Assembly (NCBI RefSeq): GCF_028657195.3
Contig: NZ_JANCPR020000046.1
Coordinates: 1 to 64,000, forward strand
Direction of reading: 5' to 3'
Length of the DNA stretch: 64,000 bases
From: Streptomyces iconiensis
GTDB taxonomy: Bacteria; Actinomycetota; Actinomycetes; Streptomycetales; Streptomycetaceae
Made by a program: the position numbers and the translations under genes. The notes beneath the pieces are model-generated. The model had not been told where the DNA came from. It made no database searches and worked only from the letters and a program-made list of their open reading frames with translations. Position 1 is the stretch's first letter; each line of letters begins with the position of its first letter. Below, in pieces: positions 17,988 to 26,209 of this stretch.

Positions 17988-19178
17988 ATGCCCCAGGCAG
18001 GCACCATGTCCCCCGCCCGGATCCTCTCGCGCCCCACCGGTGCCCGGTATCAGGACGAGCACCGCAAGTGGCAGGGCATCCCCTCGGTCGAGCGCACCGA
18101 CGGCGGCCGGCTCTATGTCAACTGGTACACCGGGATGGAGACGGAGACCGGGGGGAACTTCCTCGTCGTCACGAGCAGCGACGACGACGGCACCAGTTGG
18201 GCCGGTCCCCGGTTCGTCGTCGAGCACGACGACCCCGAGGTGCGCGTGTACGACCCCTCCCTCTGGCGGGACCCCACGGGCAGGCTCTGGCTGATGTGGA
18301 ACCAGAGCCGGGACTTCTTCGACGGCAGGATCGGTGTCTGGGCCGCCACGAGCGCCAACCCCGACGACGACGAACCCGCCTGGTCCGAGCCGCGCCGGAT
18401 CGCCAACGGGATCCTGATGAACAAGCCCACGGTGCTCTCCGACGGCACGTGGCTGTTCCCCGCAGCCATCTGGGCCTGCCACACCCCCACCGAGCAGCAC
18501 GCGCTGGAGGCGGAGCGGTTCTCCAACGTGTACGCCTCGGCCGACGACGGCAGGACGATCACCTACCTCGGTGGGGCCGATGTGCCCAACCGCAGCTTCG
18601 ACGAGCACATGGTCGTCGAGAAGCGCGACGGCAGGCTGTGGATGCTCGTACGGCGTTTCGACGGCGTGGGCGAGAGCTTCTCGGAGGACGGGGGCAGGAC
18701 GTGGTCGCCCGGCCGCCTCAGCCACATCGACGGTCCCTGTTCCCGCTTCCACATCCGCCGGCTGCCGTCGGGCCGCCTGCTCATGATCAATCACGCGGAC
18801 TTCGGTGACCGGCGGTCCCGCGAGGAGATCGAGCGGCAGGGCAATGTCAAGGAGTGGAAGGGGCGCACCAACCTGACGGCGTTCCTCAGCGACGACGACG
18901 GCGCGACCTGGCCGCACCGGGTCCTTCTGGACGACCGCGACGACGTCTCCTACCCCGACGCCGCCATCGGCCCTGACGGCCGGCTCTTCGTGGTCTACGA
19001 CCACGACCGCTTCGGTGACCGTGGCATCTACCTCGCCCGGTTCACCGAGGACGACGTACTGGCCGGCCGGATGGACGGCGCGGGCTCCGCCGCCCGCGTC
19101 CTTGTCAACCGCGCCCTCGCGCTGCCCGCACCCGAGAGCGGCACACCGTCGGGGGCGAGCACTGCCGCCACCGGGTGA
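17988..19178 (+). CDS. Asp-box (BNR) sialidase-fold protein, cytoplasmic
   Basis: A 396-residue six-bladed propeller protein of the sialidase superfamily (BNR_2-like). Four Asp boxes are readable: SSDDDGTSW, SADDGRTI, SEDGGRTW and SDDDGATW. There is no signal peptide, unlike secreted sialidases, so it should act inside the cell, perhaps on material imported by the ECF transporter encoded just downstream. ATG at 17988 is chosen because AGGAG lies 6 bp upstream; an in-frame ATG at 17937 would place the start close to the operator. It may be a glycoside hydrolase or lyase-like enzyme; the substrate cannot be read from the sequence. Confidence 0.82.
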   Translation: MPQAGTMSPARILSRPTGARYQDEHRKWQGIPSVERTDGGRLYVNWYTGMETETGGNFLVVTSSDDDGTSWAGPRFVVEHDDPEVRVYDPSLWRDPTGRLWLMWNQSRDFFDGRIGVWAATSANPDDDEPAWSEPRRIANGILMNKPTVLSDGTWLFPAAIWACHTPTEQHALEAERFSNVYASADDGRTITYLGGADVPNRSFDEHMVVEKRDGRLWMLVRRFDGVGESFSEDGGRTWSPGRLSHIDGPCSRFHIRRLPSGRLLMINHADFGDRRSREEIERQGNVKEWKGRTNLTAFLSDDDGATWPHRVLLDDRDDVSYPDAAIGPDGRLFVVYDHDRFGDRGIYLARFTEDDVLAGRMDGAGSAARVLVNRALALPAPESGTPSGASTAATG

Positions 19179-19263
19179 CCGGGCGCCCGCTGTGATCGTG
19201 CCGACCACCTTCGAGGGCTCACATCGACGTCCGCACCTGCTCGCACCAGCAGAGGAAAGACCC

Positions 19264-19896
19264 ATGGCGACGACAACGGCAATGCCGGCGAAGCGGTGGA
19301 CGACGCTGCCCAACTGGAAGTTCCGGCTGCTCCCCCGGGACACCCGCACGATCATCACGTGCGTGTTCCTCGGCCTGACCATGGCCGTGATCTCCCAGAT
19401 CACCGAGCGTCTCGATCTGGCTCTGACCGGCGGCAGCATTCCCCTCGTTTCGGCGATCGTCGTCTGCGCGATCTGGGTTCCCTCCGCGGCGTTCTACGGA
19501 CTCACCGGGGCGCTGATCACCGCGTGGATCAACCCGGTCATCTCCAACCTCACGGCCTCCCAGCCGATGGCGCCGTTCCTGTTCCTCACCAACGCCGCCC
19601 ACACGGTCCCGGTGGCGCTGCTGGTGTGGCTCATGAAGTCCCGCGCCAAGGGCATGAAGCCGTGGCAGCTCATCCTCATCGGACAGGTCGGCGGCCTGTG
19701 TGACGCGCTCATGTTCGGCCTGGGCAACCGGGTCATCCTGCACCTGCCCTGGGACTTCGTCACCGGCCAGATTCTCGTCGTCCAGCCGTGCTACCTCATC
19801 GGCTCCCTCATCACCTACCGGATCATGCGCCGGCTGATCGACACCGGACTCGTGAAGAAGGAACGCGACCTCAAGGCGGCTGTCGATGCGATCTGA
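19264..19896 (+). CDS. ECF transporter substrate-binding (S) component
   Basis: A 210-residue integral membrane protein with about five or six hydrophobic helices: IITCVFLGLTMAVISQI, LVSAIVVCAIWVPSAAFYGLTGALITAW, APFLFLTNAAHTVPVALLVWLM, WQLILIGQVGGLCDALMFGLG and ILVVQPCYLIGSLITYRIM. It directly precedes EcfT and two EcfA genes, so it is assigned as the S component. Such components set vitamin, metal or other substrate specificity and are too divergent to read directly. Linkage to a sialidase-fold protein and an epimerase suggests a sugar-like or purine-derived substrate. The ATG follows an AGAGGAAAG site. Confidence 0.78.
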   Translation: MATTTAMPAKRWTTLPNWKFRLLPRDTRTIITCVFLGLTMAVISQITERLDLALTGGSIPLVSAIVVCAIWVPSAAFYGLTGALITAWINPVISNLTASQPMAPFLFLTNAAHTVPVALLVWLMKSRAKGMKPWQLILIGQVGGLCDALMFGLGNRVILHLPWDFVTGQILVVQPCYLIGSLITYRIMRRLIDTGLVKKERDLKAAVDAI

Positions 19897-19926
19897 CCGG
19901 CCGTCACGAACAAGGGGGAACCCGCG

Positions 19927-20724
19927 ATGAGCGGAACGCTGCTCTACCAGCCAGGACACACCTTTCTGCATCGCGCCGACGCCCGCGCCAAGATCGCCGC
20001 CATCATCGTCGTCCTCGTCCTGGCGCTGACAACGACGCGCATCGACGTCCTCGTCGCGCTGACCGCCGTCGTCGTACTCGGCCTCGCCGTGCTCGCACGG
20101 ATCACTCCGGTCTCCTACGCCAGGGCCCTGCTCCTCATCGTCCCGTTGATCCTGCTGCTCACTCTGCTGCAAGCCCTGGTGCAGGGCGGACCGGCGCTGG
20201 CCACGGTCGGTGGCGTCTCCCTCTCCCAGGAGGGCGTACTGCTGGGGCTGGGCATCGGGATGCGCCTGTTCGCCATGGGCATCTGCTTCTACGGGTTCTC
20301 GCTGACCACCAGCCCCTCCGACATCGCGCTCGCACTGCACAAGGCCGGTCTGCCCTACAAGTTCGCCTACCTGACGAGCTTCGCTTTCCGGTTCCTGCCC
20401 CTGCTGCAGGACGAGGCAAGGACCTTGCTCACGGCCATGGCGGTCCGCGGATCGGCCGAGACCAGCTCACGCCACCCGATCCGCCGGGGCCGGGCGATCG
20501 TCCGCATGCTCTTCCCCATGCTCGCCGGCTCCATGAAGCGCAGCAGCGAGATCGCCCTGTCGATGGAGCTGCGCGGCTACAGCCTGCCGGGGCCGCGGAC
20601 GTTCTACCGGACGCACTCCTTCCGGACGGGCGATGCCTTCCTGGTCGTCGGCGTGCTCCTGCTGGCAGCCGCGCTGCTGGTCATGCAGTGGCAGCTGCCC
20701 GCACCGTTCACCGAAGGGGCATGA
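19927..20724 (+). CDS. ecfT: ECF transporter transmembrane (T) component
   Basis: A 265-residue CbiQ/EcfT-family membrane protein. It has hydrophobic helices near residues 25-60, 65-85, 105-125 and 240-260. The two cytoplasmic Ala-Arg-Gly-type coupling motifs that contact the ATPases are seen as AMAVRGSA and SMELRGYS. It lies 30 bp after the S component and 3 bp before EcfA1, clearly one operon. This protein couples ATP hydrolysis to toppling of the S component. Confidence 0.9.
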   Translation: MSGTLLYQPGHTFLHRADARAKIAAIIVVLVLALTTTRIDVLVALTAVVVLGLAVLARITPVSYARALLLIVPLILLLTLLQALVQGGPALATVGGVSLSQEGVLLGLGIGMRLFAMGICFYGFSLTTSPSDIALALHKAGLPYKFAYLTSFAFRFLPLLQDEARTLLTAMAVRGSAETSSRHPIRRGRAIVRMLFPMLAGSMKRSSEIALSMELRGYSLPGPRTFYRTHSFRTGDAFLVVGVLLLAAALLVMQWQLPAPFTEGA

Positions 20725-20727
20725 AAC

Positions 20728-21594
20728 ATGACTGCACCAGCAATCGCGGTCTCCGGCCTGTCCGTTCGCTACGACGGTGCCGACCGGCGCGCGCTCGACG
20801 AGGTCGCCTTCGAGGCCGTCCCCGGGGAGATCCTGGGCATCCTCGGTCCGACCGGTGCCGGGAAGTCCACCCTCATGCAGTGCCTGTCGGGCGTCATCCC
20901 GCGCCACGAGGAAGACGCCGCCATGCGGGGCGACATCGAGGTGTTCGGGCGCCCGCTGCCGGACTTCGCCGGCCTCTCCGAGATCACCGAGAGCGTCGGC
21001 CTCGTCATGCAGGACCCGGAGGTGCAGCTCGTGAACACCATGGTGCGGGAAGAGCTGGTCTGGGGCATGGAAAACCGTGGCATCCCGGTACCGGAGATCG
21101 AACGGCGCCTGCGGCGGGCCTGCGACCTGTTCGACATCGGCGGCCTTCTCGACCGGTTCACGCACGCGCTGTCCGGCGGGGAGAAGCAGCGCGTCGTCGT
21201 CGCCTCGGTCTTCTGCCTCAGTCCGCGGATCATGCTCCTGGACGAGCCGACGTCCGAGCTGGACCCCGCCGGTACCGAAGGCGTCATGGACGCCATCCGC
21301 GTGCTCGCGGACGAGGGCGTCACCGTCCTCGTCGTGGAACACAAGATCGAGGAACTGGCCGTACACGCCGACCGTCTCCTCGCCATGCGGCGGGGTCGCG
21401 TCGAGGCGATCGGCACGCCACGGGACGTGCTCATGGGCTCCGCCGCACCGGACCGGCCCCAAGTGCTGGACATCGCCCTGCGGTTGAGGGAGCGAGGGCA
21501 CTGGGACGGCGAGGTCCCGCTGTCCGTACCCGCGGCAGCGGCCACCTGGCAGTCGATGACGAACGACCCGCGCAGCGACAGGAACCGCTCATGA
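20728..21594 (+). CDS. ecfA1: ECF transporter ATPase 1
   Basis: A 288-residue ABC ATPase with Walker A GPTGAGKS, Q-loop MQDPEVQL, signature LSGGEKQRV, Walker B RIMLLDEP, D-loop ELDP and switch His (VVEHKIEE). All catalytic elements are intact. Its stop overlaps the start of the second ATPase (ATGA), indicating translational coupling. It forms the EcfA heterodimer with the next gene product, provided that one is functional. Confidence 0.9.
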   Translation: MTAPAIAVSGLSVRYDGADRRALDEVAFEAVPGEILGILGPTGAGKSTLMQCLSGVIPRHEEDAAMRGDIEVFGRPLPDFAGLSEITESVGLVMQDPEVQLVNTMVREELVWGMENRGIPVPEIERRLRRACDLFDIGGLLDRFTHALSGGEKQRVVVASVFCLSPRIMLLDEPTSELDPAGTEGVMDAIRVLADEGVTVLVVEHKIEELAVHADRLLAMRRGRVEAIGTPRDVLMGSAAPDRPQVLDIALRLRERGHWDGEVPLSVPAAAATWQSMTNDPRSDRNRS

Positions 21595-21977
21595 GCCCTC
21601 AGGAAACCGTCATCGAGATCACCGACGTCGAGCACACCTACGGCCGGGCCACCACGGCCCTGGCCGGAGTGAACCTGAGGATCGGACGGGGCGAATTCGT
21701 AGCGGTCATCGGCAGGAACGGCTCCGGCAAGACGACTCTCGCCAAGCACTTCAACGGCCTGCTCCGGCCGACCAACCCCGGCGGAACGGTCCGTCTGCAC
21801 TCGCGGGACGGCACGGCCACGGACACCCGCGGCGCACGGCTGCACCACCTCGCCGCGACCGTCGGATACGTCTTCCAGAACCCGGACCGTCAGATCTTCC
21901 ACGACACCTGCCGTGAAGAGCTCGCCTACGGCCCGCTCAACCTCGGCGCCGACCCCGAGGCGTCGGCCAAGAGGTGA
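21591..21977 (+). CDS. ECF ATPase 2, N-terminal half (split gene)
   Basis: 128 residues covering the first half of an EcfA-type ATPase: Walker A IGRNGSGKT and Q-loop FQNPDRQIFHDTCREELAYGPLNLG. It stops at TGA (21975-21977), before the signature and Walker B motifs. The missing half continues at once in the next frame, starting with GTG at 21974, a GTGA overlap. The protein runs colinearly with EcfA2 proteins if one base is gained at the junction, so this is either a frameshift (mutation or sequencing error) or a real two-part ATPase made by coupled translation. Confidence 0.75.
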   Translation: MSPQETVIEITDVEHTYGRATTALAGVNLRIGRGEFVAVIGRNGSGKTTLAKHFNGLLRPTNPGGTVRLHSRDGTATDTRGARLHHLAATVGYVFQNPDRQIFHDTCREELAYGPLNLGADPEASAKR

Positions 21978-22477
21978 GCGCGACCCTGGAGTTGGTGGGG
22001 CTGGAGGGGCATGAGGAGACCAACCCCGTCCACCTCTCCCGTGGCGAGCGCCAGCGCCTCGCCATCGCCTCGACCCTGATCATGGGATGCGACGTCGCGG
22101 TCATCGACGAACCCACCACCGGGCAGGACCGGGCCGAGTCACGCAAGATCCTCGACGCGCTCGCCCACCACCACGCCCACGGCCGGACGGTCGTCATCAT
22201 CTCCCACGACATGGCGCTGGTCGCCGAGTACGCGACCCGGGTGATCGCCATGCGCCAGGGCCACGTCCTCATGGACGGCACACCGGCGGAGGTCTTCTCG
22301 CGGCGTGAGGTCCTCCAGGAGACCAACATCCGGCCACCCCAGGCAGCGGTGCTCGCCGCCGAACTCGGCCTGCCGGGCGTGCTGACGGTCGATGACGCGG
22401 TCCGCGGGATGAGCGACGTCCTCACCCGGGCACCGTCACCCGGCGCACCCGCTCCCCACGACGACAGGGTCCACTGA
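21974..22477 (+). CDS. ECF ATPase 2, C-terminal half (split gene)
   Basis: 167 residues carrying the second half of the split EcfA ATPase: signature HLSRGERQRLA, Walker B DVAVIDEPTTGQD and switch His in VIISHDMALVAEY. It begins with GTG within the stop region of the N-terminal half. Alone it lacks Walker A and cannot bind ATP. If the split is natural, reassociation of the halves would be needed for an active heterodimer with EcfA1. The next gene begins 2 bp after its stop. Confidence 0.75.
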   Translation: MSATLELVGLEGHEETNPVHLSRGERQRLAIASTLIMGCDVAVIDEPTTGQDRAESRKILDALAHHHAHGRTVVIISHDMALVAEYATRVIAMRQGHVLMDGTPAEVFSRREVLQETNIRPPQAAVLAAELGLPGVLTVDDAVRGMSDVLTRAPSPGAPAPHDDRVH

Positions 22478-22479
22478 AC

Positions 22480-23472
22480 ATGCACTATCTGGTCACCGGC
22501 GCCCGGGGCTTCGTCATGAGCGTCCTGGTCAAACAGCTGCTCACCGCCGAGCCCGACGCCACCGTCACCGCTGTCGACCTGCACCCACCCGACGACGTAC
22601 TCACCGCTTTCCTCGCGGGGCACGAGGACCGTGTGCGCTGCCTCCAGGCCGACGTCACCGACGGCGAGGCGGTGCAGGACACGGTCACGGAAGCCGCACC
22701 TGACGCGGTGGTTCACGGCGCCACCGTCACCCACGACGCGTCGAGCGAACACAATGACCCCGAGCGTTTCGTCCGGGTCAACGTCGGAGGCACGACGAGT
22801 GTGCTGGATGCCGCACGGCGCACAGGCAGTGTGCGGCGCGTCCTTCTCATCAGCAGCGGCGCTGTCTACGGACGTTCACCGCAGCGGCTGCTGACCGAGG
22901 ACTCCCCGCCGGCCCCCGACGAGATGTACGGCATCAGCAAGACGGCCGCCGAGCTGATCGCACAGCGGTTCGGCCAGCTCTACGGCCTTGAGGTCCCCAT
23001 CGCACGGCTGACCAAGATGTTCGGCCCCATGGAGCGGCCCAGCTCAGGCCGCGCCGTCATGTCCCTGCCGTACCACCTCGCGGCAGCGGCGCTCAGGCGG
23101 CAACCCGTCAGGCTGACGGAACGAACACTCCGGGCGGGCGGTGACTGGCTCAGCGTCACCCAGGCCGCCCACGTCCTCCACCTGCTCGCCCGCGGGCAGG
23201 GCGAAGGCAAAGGGGTCTACAACGTCTCCAGCGGCATCCGCACACGCGTCCCCGAACTCCTCGCGCTCTTCGGCGTCGAGTGCGACCTAGCCCCGGCCGA
23301 CACCGCCGACGCCGACATGGACCCCGCCACCGAGACCGGCAAGAACGGCATCTACGCCTGCGACCGGGCGCGGCACGAACTCGCCTGGAGGCCGACCGGC
23401 GTCGAGGACCAAGTGGCCGAGTACCTCGGCTGGGCTCGGGAACATCCGGACTTCTTCATGAACGGCCGGTGA
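22480..23472 (+). CDS. NAD-dependent epimerase/dehydratase
   Basis: A 330-residue extended SDR. The N-terminal TGARGFVM shows the glycine-rich loop with its third Gly replaced by Met. The catalytic Tyr-x-x-x-Lys is intact (MYGISK), with LLISSGAVYG upstream as the Ser/Thr motif. Relatives act on nucleotide sugars or free sugar acids. It is the last gene of the Asp-box/ECF operon (2 bp after EcfA2), so it may process the imported compound. Its last codons are duplicated downstream (repeat at 23455), followed by a strong terminator. Confidence 0.85.
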   Translation: MHYLVTGARGFVMSVLVKQLLTAEPDATVTAVDLHPPDDVLTAFLAGHEDRVRCLQADVTDGEAVQDTVTEAAPDAVVHGATVTHDASSEHNDPERFVRVNVGGTTSVLDAARRTGSVRRVLLISSGAVYGRSPQRLLTEDSPPAPDEMYGISKTAAELIAQRFGQLYGLEVPIARLTKMFGPMERPSSGRAVMSLPYHLAAAALRRQPVRLTERTLRAGGDWLSVTQAAHVLHLLARGQGEGKGVYNVSSGIRTRVPELLALFGVECDLAPADTADADMDPATETGKNGIYACDRARHELAWRPTGVEDQVAEYLGWAREHPDFFMNGR

Positions 23473-23499
23473 CCGCACCCTTCATGAACGGCCGGTGAC
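23455..23499. repeat. 19-bp direct repeat at the epimerase gene end
   Basis: TTCATGAACGGCCGGTGAC occurs at 23455-23473 and again at 23481-23499. The first copy is the end of the epimerase gene including its stop; the second is a non-coding duplicate that runs into the terminator stem. Confidence 0.95.
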
Positions 23500-23525
23500 T
23501 CCGGCCGTCCGCGAACGGCCGGAGT
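23498..23525. terminator. bidirectional terminator hairpin
   Basis: A perfect 11-bp-arm hairpin, ACTCCGGCCGT-N6-ACGGCCGGAGT, between the convergent epimerase and RpiR genes. There is no T-tract, as is usual in actinomycetes. It could serve both directions. Confidence 0.8.
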
Positions 23526-23573
23526 CCGCACCCGATGTGACGCGGCGACCCGGCCTCGCCGTCGCCCGTTCCC

Positions 23574-24407
23574 CTACTCCGCGAACAGTTTCCGTGCCGC
23601 GGCACGCGCGTCGAACTCCTCCAGCCGGGCCTGGGCATCCGGAAGGTGGTCGCACATCGCCTCCAGCAGCATCCTGCCGAGCAGCATGGGGCCACAGGCG
23701 GTGTCGAACGCGAGGCCGGTGCCGACTGCCGCCGGCAGGAGCACATCGGAGTGGCGGGCGACCGGCGCCAGGACGGAGTCGGCCACGGTGACGACGTGCA
23801 GGCCCCGTTCGCGGGCGTGCGCGAGGGCTTCGACCACCTCACGCGGGTGGCGGGGGAACGCGAAGCAGAGCAGGGCCGTCGCCCCGGCGCGTGCCGCGTT
23901 GTCGATGCGGTCGCCGAGCATGCTGCCGCCCTCGTCCAGCAGCCGCACGTCGCTGTGCACCTTGGCGGCGAAGTAGGCGAAACCGAACGCCTGCGACGCG
24001 GCGGCCCGCAGGCCGAGGACGGGCAGGGGGGTCGAGGCGGCGAGCAGCCGGCCGGCCTCGGTCACAGGACCCGGGTCGGCGAGCGCGTTGGCGAGCTGCT
24101 GGAGGTTCTCCACCTCCCCCGCGACCGCCTGCTGGTACTCGTTGACCGTGACGTCGGGTGTGGACCCCTCGGGGGCGTTCTCGCGCAGGTGGCGGCGGAG
24201 CGCGGGGTAGCCGTCGAAGCCGAGCGCGGCGGCGAAGCGGGTGACCGAGGGCTGGCTGACACCGGCCAGCTCCGCGAGTTCGACGCTGGACATGAACGGT
24301 ACGGCCGCCGCGCTGCGCACCATGCTGTGTGCGATACGGCGCTGGGTCGGCGTGAGCCTGTGCCCTTCGAACAGTTCCTGGAGCCGGGCCGCCGGGCTGT
24401 TGCTCAT
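23574..24407 (-). CDS. RpiR/MurR-family transcriptional regulator
   Basis: A 277-residue regulator with an N-terminal RpiR helix-turn-helix (LTPTQRRIAHSMV, then SSVELAELAGVSQPSVTRFAAALGFDGYPALRRHL). It has a C-terminal SIS domain (LPVLGLRAAASQAFGFAYFAAKVHSDVRLLD to ALLCFAFPRHPREVVEALAHARERGLHVVTVADS). SIS domains bind phosphosugars or related ligands. The start at 24407 has a perfect AGGAGG site; the frame is open further upstream but without support. It is divergent from the permease and hut genes, which it likely regulates; RpiR-type regulators are known for some histidine and purine pathways. Confidence 0.88.
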   Translation of the reverse strand: MSNSPAARLQELFEGHRLTPTQRRIAHSMVRSAAAVPFMSSVELAELAGVSQPSVTRFAAALGFDGYPALRRHLRENAPEGSTPDVTVNEYQQAVAGEVENLQQLANALADPGPVTEAGRLLAASTPLPVLGLRAAASQAFGFAYFAAKVHSDVRLLDEGGSMLGDRIDNAARAGATALLCFAFPRHPREVVEALAHARERGLHVVTVADSVLAPVARHSDVLLPAAVGTGLAFDTACGPMLLGRMLLEAMCDHLPDAQARLEEFDARAAARKLFAE

Positions 24408-24559
24408 TGCTCGTCCTCCTCGCGGGGCACGCGGCCCGCCGTACCACCACGGTGCGTTCATCCTGCCTCAGGCGGTGCCGGTCGGCGGCGGTGGGGGTCC
24501 AGGGCCGAGGAAGTCCGCTGGAGCCAGGGTATTGCATTCCATTCAGTCAACAATAAACT

Positions 24560-24575
24560 TGCATACTTATATGCA
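24560..24575. promoter_or_regulatory. inverted repeat upstream of the NCS1 permease
   Basis: TGCATA-N4-TATGCA is a perfect dyad in an AT-rich island between rpiR and the permease. It is a candidate operator or promoter element for the RpiR regulator. A CCATTCA element just upstream also appears before hutU. Confidence 0.45.
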
Positions 24576-24706
24576 GGGTCGACGCGAGCAACAACTCCCG
24601 CGCCCTCCTCGACGGTCGGTCCGTGGTGTGCCCGTGATCCGCGACCCACGCCCGATCCCCATGCCGCCGGACCACGGTCCGGCGCCGTCAGGACGGAGCC
24701 CCCCCC

Positions 24707-26152
24707 ATGCCGCAACCAGTCGTCGAACGACGCTCCATAGATGTGGTGCCGGACGCGGAACGCCACGGCACGGCCTTCTCCCAGTTCACGCTGTGGCTGG
24801 GCGCCAACCTCCAGATCACCACGGTGGTGACCGGCGCCCTCGCGGTGGTCTTCGGGGGCGATGTGATCTGGTCCGTTGTGGGGCTGCTGGTCGGCAACCT
24901 CCTCGGCGGGGCGGTGATGGCACTCCACTCGGCGCAGGGACCGCGGCTCGGACTGCCGCAGATGATCTCCTCCCGGGCCCAGTTCGGGGTGCGGGGCGCC
25001 GCGGTACCGCTGGCGCTCGTCGTGGTGATGTACGTGGGCTTCTTCGCGAGCGGCTCGGTGCTGGCGGGCCAGGCCGTAGGCAAACTGACCCACCTCGGAG
25101 CGGTGCCGGGCATCATGCTGTTCGCCCTGATCACCGCGGTGACGGCGGCCGTGGGCTACCGCGTGATCCACGTCCTCGGGCGGGTCGCGAGCGTCGTCGG
25201 AGCCCTGTCCTTCGTCTACCTCGGCATCCGGCTCCTGGACCGGATCGACGTCTCCCACGTCCTGCACGAGCAGCACTTCGCACTGCCGATGTTCCTCCTC
25301 GCCGTGTCGCTCTCGGCCTCCTGGCAGCTCGCGTTCGGCCCCTACGTCGCGGACTACTCGCGCTACCTGCCGCGGAACACCTCGCCGCGCTCCACGTTCT
25401 GCTGGACGCTGGCGGGGACGGCGCTGGGCGCCCAGTGGTCGATGACCTTCGGCGTGCTGGTGGCGGCCACGGCCGGCACGGCTTTCGTGGACGACCAGGT
25501 CGGTTACGTGGTGAGCCTCGGCGGCACCGGCGTTGCCGCCTCGGTGCTCTACTTCGTCATCGCCCTGGGCAAGTTGACGATCAACGTGCTCAACACCTAC
25601 GGCGGCTTCATGGCGGTCGTCACCGGTGTCAGCGGTTTCCGCGGCCAGCGGACGCTGGGGAGCCGGGGCCGGTCCCTCTACGTCGGCGGCATCATGGTGC
25701 TGGGTACGGCACTCGCGCTGCTCGGACGGAACTCTTTCCTGGACTCGTTCGCCGACTTCCTGCTCTTCCTGCTGGCCTTCCTGACGCCGTGGTCGGCGAT
25801 CAACCTGGTCGACTACTACCTGGTCTCGCGCGAACGCTACGACCTGGCGGCGCTCACCGACCCCGAGGGGCGGTACGGCGCCTGGCGGCCCGGCGCGCTG
25901 ATCGTCTACACGGTCGGCCTGCTCGCCCAACTGCCCTTCCTGGCGACCAGCTTCTACACCGGCCCACTGGTGGGGCCGCTCGGTGGCGCGGACATCTCGT
26001 GGCTCGTCGGCCTCGCCGTGCCGGCCGCGCTGTACGGGGTGGTCGGCACGCGCCGCGCCCGGCAGCTGCCCCCGCTGCCCCCGGCCGCTCCCGGCGGCCC
26101 AGTGGTTCCGACGGCCCCGACGCCGGCCGGGACCACGACAGCCATTGACTAG
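24707..26152 (+). CDS. NCS1-family (purine-cytosine permease-like) transporter
   Basis: A 481-residue membrane protein with about 12 helices, of the nucleobase:cation symporter-1 family. Typical features are the N-terminal FTLWLGANLQITTVVTGALA, GPRLGLPQMISSRAQFGVRGA, AFGPYVADYSRYLP and FLTPWSAINLVDYYLVSRERYDL. Family members import cytosine, purines, hydantoins or related N-heterocycles. Only 57 bp separate it from hutU, so uptake of urocanate, histidine or another imidazole is plausible. Confidence 0.88.
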   Translation: MPQPVVERRSIDVVPDAERHGTAFSQFTLWLGANLQITTVVTGALAVVFGGDVIWSVVGLLVGNLLGGAVMALHSAQGPRLGLPQMISSRAQFGVRGAAVPLALVVVMYVGFFASGSVLAGQAVGKLTHLGAVPGIMLFALITAVTAAVGYRVIHVLGRVASVVGALSFVYLGIRLLDRIDVSHVLHEQHFALPMFLLAVSLSASWQLAFGPYVADYSRYLPRNTSPRSTFCWTLAGTALGAQWSMTFGVLVAATAGTAFVDDQVGYVVSLGGTGVAASVLYFVIALGKLTINVLNTYGGFMAVVTGVSGFRGQRTLGSRGRSLYVGGIMVLGTALALLGRNSFLDSFADFLLFLLAFLTPWSAINLVDYYLVSRERYDLAALTDPEGRYGAWRPGALIVYTVGLLAQLPFLATSFYTGPLVGPLGGADISWLVGLAVPAALYGVVGTRRARQLPPLPPAAPGGPVVPTAPTPAGTTTAID

Positions 26153-26157
26153 ATCCC

Positions 26158-26180
26158 ATTCATGATGTGAACATCTGAAT
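26158..26180. promoter_or_regulatory. imperfect palindrome ahead of hutU
   Basis: ATTCA-T-GATGT-GA-ACATC-TGAAT is a dyad with one bulged base, placed between the permease stop and hutU. It probably binds the hut regulator. It is markedly AT-rich against the surrounding DNA. Confidence 0.5.
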
Positions 26181-26209
26181 GAATATTGAATAGAAGCCTG
26201 GAGGCAAGG

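Noticed and set aside
24458..25930. 490-codon minus-strand frame opposite the permease
   Set aside because: Charged low-complexity translation that is the antisense of transmembrane codons.
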